A stretch of 64,000 nucleotides of DNA from Eurosta solidaginis. Lineage: Eukaryota > Arthropoda > Insecta > Diptera > Tephritidae. Numbering within the stretch: the stretch's first letter is position 1; every line of letters starts with the position of its first letter. Positions 13,259 to 24,235 of this stretch are shown in pieces. The translations under genes were made by a program, and so were the position numbers. Under the pieces are notes generated by a model, which saw only the letters and a list, made by a program, of their open reading frames with translations, did not search any database and was not told the DNA's origin. The DNA is taken from positions 362,841,739-362,905,738 of the forward strand of contig NC_090319.1 in NCBI RefSeq assembly GCF_040869045.1, read 5' to 3'.

Positions 13259-13546
13259 ATATATAACATTTTGGAAAACATTAAAAACCTGATTATTTAA
13301 AAAATAATAGGCCTAGAATGTTAAAATTTGACGTGTGGACTGACATTTGGACTCTTGATAAAAATTTAAAAAAAAAATGTAAATGGGCGTGTTCAGCTGG
13401 GAATGTAATGTTCAGTTTCACCCGAACTTAGACTTTCTTACTTGTTCTATTTCATCTCGTTTTTGAGCTCGCGGCCTCTGGGCACGGGCCCTCTTGGGTC
13501 GGTGGCCCTTGGCATTTTGCCAGCCCCGCCACCCTATTATTATACC

Positions 13547-14190
13547 ACTGATTCTGAGGTATGCTGTGCTGATCTGGAAATAAACAGATCCCAAAAGCTT
13601 TCAAATAACTGTAGAGTTTTTCAGGCAGAAGTAATAGTCGTGACCAAAGCTGTAGAAACACTGTAGGGAAATAACTTAAACTTCAACCGCGCGAACTTTT
13701 ATATTGACATCCAATCTGCAATTGAAGTATAATCTCGCATAGCCCAGCATCCAAAAGTGTGTTAGAGTGTAAGCAATCCCTGTAGAGGTATACACATAAA
13801 GTGGGTCCCTAGGTGTATGTGAATTTAATTTTTGTAAAAGGACACATGTTTCAAACCATCTGCAGTAGACAATATCTAAAAGGCAAGCAGGCGACGCATG
13901 GAATCAGGCTCCTAGCAGAAAAGTGTCGAATATTGTGTGCAGTTCTTACAAGCGTAGACTGGCAAAGTAGCTATTATCATTTAAAAGATACTGTGTGCTC
14001 ATTACGGGTACTCTAACTGGACATTGTCTTCTGGTATCACATGCTTTCAAATAATGCCTAGCTAGTGATAGCAGATGTAGGAAGTGCGGTTTGGAGTAAG
14101 AAACGATCGACCAAGTTTCCGCTCTTCCCCTTCTGGTAACACTATTGCCTCATTCAGTCTATGTTAAGCTCTCGTGAACAAGCCAGTTCA
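13547..14190 (+). mobile_element. LINE fragment: degenerate RNase H region
   Basis: Frames read SEVCCADLEINRSQKLSNNC then VFQAEVIVVTKAVETL, a stop, and NFYIDIQSAIE: the first RNase H strands and the D.Q.A motif. Further on CRKCGLE recurs out of frame near 14072. Same family as 10300-10760. Confidence 0.7.
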
Positions 14191-14757
14191 ATATAATCTA
14201 TTTCTAGAATTGTTGCCTAGATCTTTTGGGATCTGACTTTCTCGAAGATTCCCGAGCAGAAATCATGCGCACAAGTTTAAGCAATAAGTTATTTTAAAAC
14301 GGAGGTATGCAACTGTATAAAAATTTCTGTTCTTTAAAATTTAGCGTATACTGAAAATGGTTTCGGTAGTAGACTCGCCACGTCTGAAACTTTTTATGCG
14401 ATATATGAGAAAAAAATGAAATGACGTGGTCGATTCTTATGGTTTGGTTTGGCACTTTATTAATACCCATACTTATTTACTTATTTGCACTCACTTTTCT
14501 ACACTTCAAAGTTTCTCATTTGCGTATACGATTGTTATAAATAATTTCTTGAGTCAAAAAGTTAAACTTAGGCACTTCGGAAAGGAACTCAGTAAATATC
14601 AAATTGCTGCTCAACCTCACTCTTAATAATGTATTTCAATATACATATATTCACTTGCTCTATGCTTGCTTCTACAAATAAACATATTCCCTGAGCGCTT
14701 TATAGGTAAAATTAGTGGCTAAAATTAGAAACTTCGGAGCCTCAGTAGCCATATATA
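14191..14757. other. Unassigned DNA
   Basis: Nothing recognised between the LINE fragment and the foldback element. Confidence 0.45.
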
Positions 14758-14763
14758 TGTACG

Positions 14764-15388
14764 TTAGTGTGGTCACAAGAAATCAATTTTAGATTTTCCA
14801 CTGGGGCACCCCCATAAAATATGCCAATAGATTGGAAAATGATACATACAAAGTTTCAGGCCAATCCGAGAATGTTAACATGTGCCTCATTGGGGCCAAA
14901 ATTAGGAAAAACAGCGATTTTTCAGAAAAAATTTTTTTGTTTCGTCAGTAAAGGTGAAACCATTTATGCCAGGAACTTAACTCGTACACCATTCCATAGG
15001 TAATTTTATTTGTATTGATTTTGATCTTAATAATATTTTTATAAAACGATTATTTTTAGCAGTGTGTAGCATTTATTAGATCAGGTCATAGTGGATATCC
15101 CTAATTTTTAATTTCCATGCAAACGTCTAGGGACATTATAATATTCAATGGTATATGCGTCAAGTCCCTGGCATAAACGGTTTCACTTTTACTAACGAAA
15201 CACTAAATTTTTTTCTGAAAAATCGCCGTTTTTCCTAACTTTGACCTCAATGGGGCACGTTTTAACATTTTCGGATTGGCCTGAAACTTTGCAATAATCA
15301 GTTTCTGATCTACTAGCATATTTTAGGAGGGCGGCCCGAAAGATAGAACAAAAATTAAAATTCATCATATACTTTGTAACCACCCTAA
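14764..15388. mobile_element. Foldback element (625 bp) with ~230-bp inverted arms
   Basis: The left arm (14764-~14998) and right arm (~15150-15388) are reverse complements with scattered mismatches; e.g. AAAGTTTCAGGCCAATCCGA on the left, inverted at about 15277-15296 on the right. Ends read TTAGTGTGGT and, inverted, TTAGGGTGGT. TGTACG occurs on both sides (14758-14763, 15389-15394), a likely 6-bp target duplication. No transposase. Confidence 0.85.
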
Positions 15389-16100
15389 TGTACGTATTAT
15401 ATTTGTTAAAGGGATTTGAATTTGCAAGGGGAGTTGAAAGGTTTTGTGCTGGCCGTTTTTTTATACTCAACTGAGCAGAGCTCACAGAGTATATTAACTT
15501 TGTTCGCATAATGGTTATCCGTAACGGCATAAACTAATCGAGATAGATATAGACTTCTATATATCTGATCTGGGCGGAAAAAGAAATTAATTTAGCCATG
15601 TACCTCCGTCTGTCCGTCCGACCGTAAGCACGATAACTTGAGTAAATTTTGAGGTATCTTAATGAAATTTGGTATGTAGGTCCCGGGGCCCTAATCTCAG
15701 ATCGCTATTTAAAATGAATGAATTCGGACTACAACCACGCCCACTTTTTCGATATCGAAAATTTCGAAAACCCGAAAAGGTGCGATAATTCATTACCAAA
15801 GACGGATAAAGCGATGAAACTTGGTAGTTGCGTTGACCTTATGACGCGAAATAGAAAATTAGTAAAATGTTGGACAATGGGCGTGGCACCGCCCACTTTT
15901 AAAAGAAGGTAATTTAAAAGTTTTGCAAGCTGTAATTTCGTAGTCGTTGAAGATATCATGATGAAATTTGGCAGGCACGTTACTCCTATTACTATATGTG
16001 TGCTAGATAAAAATTACCAAAATCGGATGACGAACACGCCCACTTAAAAAAAAAAAATTTTAATATTAGTTGTAGCCGGTCAATAAATTATTGTAAATAT

Positions 16101-16337
16101 TTTTGTGTTATGATAGGCTTTGTTTGTTTTTAATTTTTGGACATTGTTGGAATTTTAAACAACTATTTTTATAATTTCATGTCAAATTACGTTGGTAAAT
16201 TGAAAAAATATTTAAATAAATGCAGTTTCGCCCCTGAGAAAGCTAAGGTGATTAGCGAAACGTTGGCACGTAGTAGTGGAGTTTTACTTGCACTAAAAGC
16301 AACATTATGGTCAAGAAAAGCCTATCATAACACAAAA
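16101..16337. mobile_element. Small foldback insert with perfect 20-bp terminal inverted repeats
   Basis: TTTTGTGTTATGATAGGCTT at 16101-16120 is the exact reverse complement of 16318-16337. The enclosed frame (16137-16346) ends LLALKATLWSRKAYHN and might derive from a coding element, but I cannot place it. Confidence 0.75.
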
Positions 16338-16384
16338 AATTTTTAAGTCAAATTTTAACAAAAAATGTAATATCTTTACAGTAT

Positions 16385-16910
16385 ATAGAAGACCCGGCAG
16401 ACGTTGTCCTGCCCTACATTTGGCCAATCTGCATACATTTTAATAAGCTTTTTCCGTCTGACTCTGCCCTCCCCCCTCTTCACTTTTCCTAATCCTTTTA
16501 TTCGCTTTTCCCTCCGTCTTTTTTCATATTTCATATTTCATATTTCTCCTTCTCCCTTTTCTCTTCTCTCAATTTCTTCTCATTCCTCTGCATCTCTTAT
16601 TGCCTGTCCCAGAAGTTGGTATGTATTTTATTCCAGTCCCAGTCCGTCTCTGGATAATATATTACTCTGTACTAAAGCACTCATCATAAGCTTTAATTTG
16701 ATATCCATATTCTATAAACACACTCTAGAGGTACCCGGGTCCACGTTTTGGCCTAAATCTCGAGACCCTAGTCACCCAGTCACCTATCTTATATTACAAG
16801 TAAGATCAAACTAAACACGGGATGTAAAACAAATTCAAAATCGGTTCTGTAGTTTAGGAGTCCATTGGCCTCAATTGTGTGACACGTGTTTTTTATATAT
16901 TAAGATAAGT
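16385..16910 (+). mobile_element. Family C element (short copy)
   Basis: It begins AGAAGACCCGGCAGACGTTG, has a pyrimidine-rich stretch, one tandem unit (TTGATATCCATATT.. GGTACCCGGGTCCACG) and ends TTTTATATATTAAG. It interrupts the DINE-like element at ACAGTATAT|AAGTAAATT with no visible target duplication. Confidence 0.75.
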
Positions 16911-17393
16911 AAATTATGTCAACATTCAACTCCAGTAATGATATGGTGCAACAAAATATAAAAATAAAAGAAAATTTCAAAATGGGTGTGGCTCCGCCCT
17001 TTTTCCTTTAATTCGTCTAGAATACTTTTAAGGCCATAAGTCGAACAAAAATTGACCAATCCTTGTGAAATTTGGTAGGTGCATAGATTCTATGACGATA
17101 ACTGTTTTCTGTGAAAATAGGCGAAATCGGTTGAAGCCACGCCCAGGTTTTATACACAGTCGACCGTCTGCCCTTCAGCTCGGTATATCTTTACTAAACT
17201 TAGTTCACGTACTTCTCTGAACTCACTTTATCTTGATATTAAAAATGGGCGAAATCCGACTATGACCACGCCTACTTTTTCGATATCGAAAATTACGAAA
17301 AATTAAAAAATGCCATAATTCTATATCAGATATGAAAAAAGGGATGAAACATGGTGATGGGATTGGTTTTTTGACGCAAAATATAACTTTAGA

Positions 17394-19954
17394 TAATAGG
17401 ATAAGCATGTTGATGCGAACGGTAAAAAATTTGCTGAATTCTGTAGTTCGTTTTCGTTAACTGCTTTAAACGGTCGCGCAATTGGTGATAAAGAAGGAGA
17501 TATCACATTTCTAAGAGGAACTGCCTGTTCAGTGATCGACTATTTTTTAATCAGGGACAATTTGATTACATTAATAGATTCCTTCAAGGTTGATGATATG
17601 TTATACTCTGATCATCAGCCACTATCAGTCACTTTGAATACTATGGCTCAACCAAATGTAAACGCAAACATTATGAACCCACTCCCTAGGCTTAAATGGT
17701 ATGATAAACAAACCGAGAGATGCAAAGATAATTTAAATCAAATGTTAAGTACGATAAAAAATAGCAGCTACTCACTGAGTGATCTGGTGGATTGTGTAAG
17801 AAAGGCAGCGGAACACTCTCAAAACAAAAAAGTGTGTACAAAGAACGTGCACCCCTGGTTTGACTATGAGTGCAAAGAAGCCAGAAGGACAACCTTTTCA
17901 GTCTTACGTAAAGCTAAAAGACTTGGTACGCAAGAAAGTTTGAGAGAATATCAAAATCTTAACAAAGAATTTAAAGGAATTTGCTCACATAAATAACACG
18001 TATATTTTAAAAAATATGGCCATGAAACTCGGCGATATTAAAGACAGTAAAGAGTACTGGGGGTTTGTGAAGAAGCTAAATGGTTCGGGGTTCGCGAGGA
18101 GTGCACAGTTAGATGCGGAAAGTTTGGTAGCACATTTTTCCTCTCTGCTAAACCAAAACAGTAGTGTATCTACCCTAAGTTATGCACTGCTCTTCGTGAC
18201 TGTACGGGAATTGGATTGCGAAATTACGGCGGATGAAGTGAAGACCGCACTTAAAAGAACTAAAGATAATAAGGCACCTTGGCCTGACGGCATACCCGCG
18301 GAATTTTTTAAACATGCCCCTCCTAACTCCGGTTCGGTTTCTTCGCTGTTTCAGAAAGCTATTATATTCCCTCTTTTTAAAAAAGGAGACATAAATGACC
18401 CAAATAATTACAGAGGAATCTCTTTTCATAATGCCATTGCAAAAATATTTACCCCCATTTTGTGTGAAAGGTTAGCGGCGTGGGTAGAGAGGAATTCGCT
18501 TTTAAGTGAGTTCCAGGCGGGATTTAGAAAGGGATACTCTACAATCGACCATATTTTTAGTTTATCTAGCATATCTCACCATTACATTTCAAAGAAAAGA
18601 AAACTGTATGATTTGTTCGTGGACTTTAAGGCCACTTTTGACTCCATAATACGAAATGCTATTTTCTTCAAATTAAGTAATTTAGGTCTTTCAACGAAAA
18701 TGCTAGAAATAATAAGCAGTTTCTACAAAAATAACATTGCAAGGATGTGGGATGGTAGCACTGCACCAGAATGGTTTCCAACAGAAACGGGTGTTAAACA
18801 AGGTTGCCTACTTAGCAAATTACTGTTTGCGCTTTTCCTGAACGATTTAGTGAATCACTTGCCAAAGGGTATTACGTTTGGGGGCATCCATATAAAGTTA
18901 CTAATGTATGCCGATGATGTAATTATCTTAGCAGAAACCCCAAAACAATTACAGAAAATGATCAACAAACTAGAGGATTACTGGGGGCTTACAATAAATA
19001 CTAATAAGACAAAAGTACTTATATTCAGGGGCTCAAAGGGTAGATACTGTAGAGACGAAAAGTGGCATTTCTGTGGACACGAGTTGGAGAAGGTTAAGGA
19101 ATACAAATATCTAGGAGTAGTTATAACGTACAATGCATCGTACCAAAAACATTTGTCAAGTAAGCTTAAATCTGCAAAATACGCTATAAACAGCACCTGG
19201 AGATCTTTTTTGTCTAAAAAATACATTCCTCATAGTCATAAGTACAAACTATTTGAAGCAGCTGTACGAACAATATTGGGCTATGCATCAGAAGTGTGGG
19301 GAATTGAATATTACGAAGAAGTAGAAAAGTTGCTGAGGTACTTTATTAAAAGCCTGTTCAGATTACCGCGTAACACCCCGAACTATATGATTCATCTCGA
19401 AACCGGACTCCCAGAATTGTATATTGACTTCTTGAAAACATATTCCAATTATATTTGCAGGGTTATGGAAATGGGTAATAACCGTCTTCCAAAGCTAATC
19501 GCAATGCACTTGCTAGAAACTAGGTCTCAATGTTTCCAAAAGTGGGATGCGCTTGCGGTACGGTGAACCAATTCTAATAAATGATAACACTTTGTGGAGA
19601 CATTGGCACCGCAATATATTAGCTAAAATAGATGCAGTGAAAAGGGAACATTTTCTGTTAAAATCTCAAGCTAGCGAAGTAAGACGAACTTACCCCGTCC
19701 TCGAACATAATCTTTGTGAGCTTAATTATTTTAGAGATGAATTTAGCATATATGCGATCAGCAATTTGTTTCGCGTAAGAGGAGGACTATTGAAACTAAA
19801 TTACGAACCTCATCTTGAGCAGCCAGATAATCGCTCTCCAATTTGCAACTCGGGAAACGAAGAAAACGTTACACACTTTTTAGGTAGTTGTCCCGTACTT
19901 ATGGAATATAGAATATTATTTTTAAAAAAGTGTATTAACACACCAATAGATTAA
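17394..19954 (+). pseudogene. Coding remnant of the 4.65-kb LINE (endonuclease C-terminus, RT, zinc knuckle)
   Basis: Three frames: 17400-17996, 18016-19566, 19547-19954. The first shift is an extra base in AAAGGAATTT near 17979; the second a missing base at TGCGGTACGGTGA near 19556. All RT catalytic residues are present, so the copy is fairly young. The RT between HAPPN and KAIIFPLFKKGD (about 18310-18390) is slightly short. Confidence 0.85.
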
Positions 19955-20162
19955 TGAATACCTAAATGGTAAAAACTGGATCACATTGAATCAGTACGTT
20001 AAATCAGCGTTAAAATATAGGAAGCAAATTTTAGAAGAGGAATATTGAAACTTATACAATTTAAGAAATATTTTATTATATAATGTACAGAAAAACCTAC
20101 TACAAGTACTTATAAACTGACGGCTCTACGCCAAAGTTTAGTTATAAAATAAAATTTGATAT

Positions 20163-21995
20163 TGTAACTAGCAGATCCGGCAGACGCTGTTCTGCCCTAA
20201 ATTTGGCCTATCTGCAAATATTTTAATAAACTTTTTCCGCCTAACTCTGCCCTAACCCTCTACACTTTTTCCTAATCTTTTTATTCTCTCCTCCCTCCAT
20301 CTTTTTCGCTTCATCTCTATCTCGGTCTCATTCTATCTCTTTCTCAGTCTTCTTCTCTCTTTTCTCTTCTCTCAAGTTTTTCTCCTTCTTCTTCATCTCT
20401 TATTGCCAGTCCGAGAGGGTGCTATATATTTTTTTCCAGTCCCATTCCGAGTCTCAGTCCCAGTCCCACTTCGAGTCTCAGTCTCAATACCAGTCCCAGT
20501 CCTAATCCCAGTCCCAGTCCGTCTCTGGTATACTTCCCGGAAAAAAGCATCGTAAATACTAATATAGGCAAATATATATACCAAATTTCAGTCAAATCGA
20601 ATAGGACGTATGTAAATAGGTATGTGGGTATTATTAATTCATGTCTTTATTTCGGCTTCGCATGCATATTTATCAGTTTTGCCAGGTTGATGCGACTAAA
20701 TCGAATATCACAATGAAAATTACTTTAAAGCTCTTAGCAACAGCTTTCATTTGATATCCATATTGTATAAACACATTCTAGGGGTACCCGGGTCCACGTT
20801 TTGACCTATATCTCGAGACCCTAGTCACCTAGGGGTATGAAAATTATCCTGTACTATAGCACTCATCAACAGCTTTCATTTGATATCCGTATTGTATAAA
20901 CACATTCTAGGGGTACCCGGGTCCACGTTTTGACCTATATCTCGAGACCCTAGTCACCTAGGGGTATGAAAGTTATCCTGTACTATAGCACTCATCAACA
21001 GCTTTCATTTGATATCCGTATTGTATAAACACATTCTAGGGGTACCCGGGTCCACGTTTTGACCTATATCTCGAGACCCTAGTCACCTAGGGGTATGAAA
21101 ATTATCCTGTACTATAGCACTCATCAACAGCTTTCATTTGATATCCGTATTGTATAAACACATTCTAGGGGTACCCGGGTCCACGTTTTGACCTATATCT
21201 CGAGACCCTAGTCACCTAGGGGTATGAAAATTATCCTGTACTATAGCACTCATCAACAGCTTTCATTTGATATCCGTATTGTATAAACACATTCTAGGGG
21301 TACCCGGGTCCACGTTTTTACCTATATCTCGAGACCCTAGTCACCTAGGGGTATGAAAATTATCCTGTACTATAGCACTCATCAACAGCTTTCATTTGAT
21401 ATCCATATTGTATAAACACATTCTAGGGGTACCCGGGTCAACGTTTTGGCCTATATCTCGAGACCCTAGTCACCTAGGGGTATGAAACTTATCCTGTACT
21501 ATAGCACTCATCAACAGCTTTCATTTGATATCCATATTGTATAAACACATTCTAGGGGTACCCGGGTCTACGTTTTGGCCTATATCTCGAGACCCTAGTC
21601 ACCTAGGGGTATGAAAATTATCCTGTACTATAGCACTCATCAACAGCTTTCATCTGATATCCGTATTGTATAAACACATTCTAGGGGTACCCGGGTCCAC
21701 GTTTTGACCTATATCTCGAGACCCTAGTCACCTAGGGGTATGAAAATTATCCTGTACTATAGCACTCATCAACAGCTTTCATTTGATATCCATGTTGTAT
21801 AAACACATTCTAGGGGTACGCGGGTCCACGTTTTGATCACAAGACCCTAGGCATGTAGCGAAAAAAAAGGTAGACGTTGGCCAACTCTCAGACCTACCCA
21901 ATATGCTCACAAAATTTCACGAGAATCGGTTCAGCCGTTTGGGAGGAGTGAAGCCTCTAAAACCGTGACAGAAGAATTTTATATATTAGATCAAC
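20163..21995 (+). mobile_element. Family C element with long tandem array
   Basis: It begins TAGCAGATCCGGCAGACG, has a pyrimidine-rich zone (20240-20400), a CCCAGTCC-type repeat (20430-20525), the tandem array, then CGGTTCAGCCGTTTGGGAGG and TTTTATATATTA. It lies in the 3' UTR of the LINE. No coding frame. Confidence 0.78.
20737..21830 (+). repeat. 129-bp tandem array in family C
   Basis: About 8.5 units; GGGGTACCC recurs at 20781, 20910 and 21039, a period of 129. Units are over 95% alike by eye and contain CAGCTTTCATTTGATATCC, GGTACCCGGGTCCACG and ATATCTCGAGACCCTAG. The first half is homologous to the 128-131-bp unit of the DINE-like elements. Confidence 0.92.
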
Positions 21996-22899
21996 TTTGT
22001 AAAAAGATTCTGTTTAATAAAACAAGCTACTACTACTACTACTACTATAACTTTAGAAAAAACTTTGTAAAATGGGTGTTATACCTACCATATTAAGTAG
22101 AATAAAATGAAAAAGTTCTGCAGGACGAAATGAAAAGCCCTGGAATCTTGGCAGGAATTCTGTTCGTGGTATTACATATATAAATAAATTGCGGTACCCG
22201 ACAGATGATGTTGTGGGTCACCCTGATCCACATAAGGGCCACTCCCTTTTAAAACACTCATTAATACCTTTAATTTGATACCCATATCGTACAAACACAT
22301 TCTATAGTCACCCCTGGTCCATATTTATGGCGATGTCTCGAAGAGGCGTCCACCCATAGCACTAAGGCCCACTCCCTTTTAAAATACTCTTTAACACCTT
22401 CCATTTGAAACCCATGTCATACAAACACATTCCAGGGTTACCCTAGTTTAATTTTGCTAAATGGTGATTTTCCCTTATTTTGTCTCCAAAACTCTCACCT
22501 GAGTGTGTAATGTCCGGTTACATCCGAACTTAGCCTTCCTTACTTGTTTTCGTTTTGCTCTGTTTACTTTGTTTCCCTGTTTCTCTTTACATACTTGATG
22601 ACATTAACTATGTAGCCAACTAATTCTGCTTGAAGTTCATAAGTTTGCATTTCAATTTTCGGAATGGTAATTTGTATGAAGAGGTAAATTGTATTGTGTG
22701 TCCACTTACTTAGGTTTGTAGTTTCTTTGCTAATTTGAGATGGACGTTAGATAGCGTAAAGCTTGTCTTGAAAGCTTCTCATAGTCTGCTGAGGTACGGC
22801 CAATATAAGAATGAGGGCCTACTTGAGTTCAAATAACATGATTAATATCTTGCAAAATAATTTTACCTGCGCCATATTTTGGCTGAGCCAGGTAAGGTT

Positions 22900-23604
22900 C
22901 AATAAAGACCTCACATAGACTGAATGTGTCCATAGTGTTACCATGATTTTTTTGACGACCAAACGGAAGAGCCCCAATCAGGTGCCCGGTCATATGTTAT
23001 AGAATAAGTCCGTCTTCTTGAGACCCAGCTTAATTGCTGCCTCGGGATCTGACAACTCAGGCGCGCCTAATAGCTGGCGCCTTGACCTGGCGAGCGCAGG
23101 ACATGAACACAGAACGTGCTCAACCGTTTCTTCCTGCAGCTCACACTTCCTAAACTTACTGTTACTGACGAGGCCTAACTTATAAGCATGTGACGCCAGA
23201 AAGTAGTGTCCAGTCAGTATGCCCATTGTGAGCCTTAAGCCTTCTCTCTTCAGAGATATGAGCCACTTTGTCAGTCGAACAACGTTGGCTTTGCACATGA
23301 TCTTAGAAATTTTGCAGTCTCGCGCTTTTGTCCACGCCTTTCCCGCTTGACGGATTATATGCAACTCCTTTTGATTTCTCCCATACGGATTGGGACGTCT
23401 ATCGTCGACTCAGCGAGTGCTTTGCCAACTCATCGGCCTTTTCGTTACCTTCTATCCCTTTATGACAGGGAAACCAGTAAAGATGTATGGTCCGACCTGA
23501 GCGAAGTTTTACCAATGCTTCTATGCATTCCAGAACACTTCGTTATGAAGTACTGTATTTGTCCAACCCCTTCCATTAATTTGGAACCATCCGTATATTT
23601 CTGA
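22900..23604 (-). mobile_element. LINE 3' fragment (RNase H and zinc-knuckle region)
   Basis: The frame 22990-23364 on the minus strand reads VVRLTKWLISLKREGLRLTM, GHYFLASHAYKLGLV, CELQEETVEHVLCSCPALAR. Further RNase H sequence follows to about 23600. Same family as 10300-10760. Only 450 bp upstream of the IR promoter. Confidence 0.82.
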
Positions 23605-24050
23605 AAATATTATAAAATTATCATAACTTTTTTAAATGGATAACTTTTCAGGCCATAAAGCGCGAGTTCGAAGAAATGGTTTCATTACAGAAAGACATTT
23701 TTTTGCCAGAAAACCAAAATGAAAAAGTTCACTTTCTCTAAATTGATACGATGTCAGGGCGACGATACTCTATGGTTCTGGTGAAATGCGCAAATCAATT
23801 TTCTCGTTTGTATGCCTATGTTATTAGCATTGCATCAAGGGCTATTTCCGCTACTAAAATACCAACTCGCAATTTACTTTGCAATTATCTACAATTATTT
23901 TTCAATTTATGTTTTTACAACAATTTATTTGCACAGCAAATTAGCAACAATTTAAACAGACTGTGCCTTCAGCAGGTTAGTGTGCTAACCTTCTTTGCTT
24001 AAGAATTTGTTACATACACACGTGTGCATATGTCTGTTCACGCAGCACTT
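23605..24050. other. Upstream region of the IR gene
   Basis: No repeat recognised. Candidate promoter-proximal DNA; no transcription-factor site can be claimed. Confidence 0.4.
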
Positions 24051-24052
24051 GA

Positions 24053-24060
24053 TATAAAAG
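24053..24060 (+). promoter_or_regulatory. Putative TATA box of the IR gene
   Basis: TATAAAAG lies 130-137 bp before the proposed ATG. The transcript would start near 24083-24090 and have a leader of about 100 bases rich in CAG/CAA. The position suits the gene model, but this is motif evidence only. Confidence 0.45.
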
Positions 24061-24189
24061 TAGTGCATCCTTTACGACAGCTGACAAGCGCATACAATTC
24101 ACAACGATAACAAGCAAGGTATAAACAGCAGCAGCAACAGACCCAAAAAGATAAAAAAAGGACGAGAAGAAGAAGACAGCCACATCAAA

Positions 24190-24235
24190 ATGTTACTAAC
24201 GCATACGCACGTCACCACTTTGTTACAACTTTTAA
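24190..24235 (+). CDS. IR exon 1 (start codon)
   Basis: The ATG at 24190 has a fly-like context (CAAAATG). Fifteen codons follow, then a strong donor GTAAGT at 24236 in phase 1. The phase fits the acceptor TTTTGCAG before 24436. Alternative: an unspliced start at the ATG at 24327, which stays open into exon 2. The spliced form is preferred because both sites are strong and the phase matches. The peptide is short and moderately hydrophobic, and would lead into a possible signal sequence. Confidence 0.65.

Larger units (their letters stand above)
12118..13443 (+). mobile_element. DINE-like element (subtype 2), split by an LTR
   Basis: The left part (12118-12419) begins TATACTCAGCGTGCTTTGCA, has the (GTCC)n block at 12262-12282 and stops at TTTATACAT. 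The right part (13259-13443) resumes at ATAACATTTTGGAAAAC and ends with GTTCAG..CCGAAC and CTTACTTG. The intact equivalent at 50647-51471 joins these two parts directly, so the 839 bases between are an insertion. Confidence 0.8.
17394..22045 (+). mobile_element. LINE, 4.65 kb with (TAC)n tail and 12-bp target duplication
   Basis: TATAACTTTAGA flanks it (17382-17393, 22046-22057). It starts inside the endonuclease: DKHVDANGKKFAEFC, ALNGRAIGDK.GD.TF, then CSVIDYFLIRD and YSDHQPLSVTL with the catalytic SDH. RT follows in frame 18016-19566: NNYRGISF, FRKGYSTIDHIFSL, DFKATFDS, GVKQGCLLSKLLFALFLNDL, LLMYADDVIILAE (YADD intact), EYKYLGVVIT, FRLPRNTPNYM..ETG. A 3' frame 19547-19954 carries CNSGNEENVTHFLGSC, a CCHC knuckle. 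Single-base frameshifts near 17979, 19556 and 19950 make it non-functional. A family C element sits in its 3' UTR (20163-21995). The clade is not certain. Confidence 0.9.
15461..22546 (+). mobile_element. DINE-like (Helitron-related) element, interrupted by three nested inserts
   Basis: 5' hairpin TATACTC..GAGC AGA GCTC..GAGTATA, a GTCCGTCC block near 15605-15625, repeated CACGCCCACTTTT blocks, two tandem units near 22230-22440, and a 3' hairpin (GTCCGG..CCGAAC, one mismatch) ending CCTTCCTTACTTG. INE-1/DINE-1 elements have the same order of 5' hairpin, GTCCGTC block, tandem region and 3' hairpin. Inserts: 16101-16337, ~16385-16910 and 17394-22045. Removing them restores the sequence of the copy at 35754-38332. 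Confidence 0.82.

Noticed and set aside
20737..21830. Regular ~129-bp repeats as a CRISPR array
   Set aside because: Contiguous homogeneous tandem units without unique spacers, in a eukaryotic transposon.
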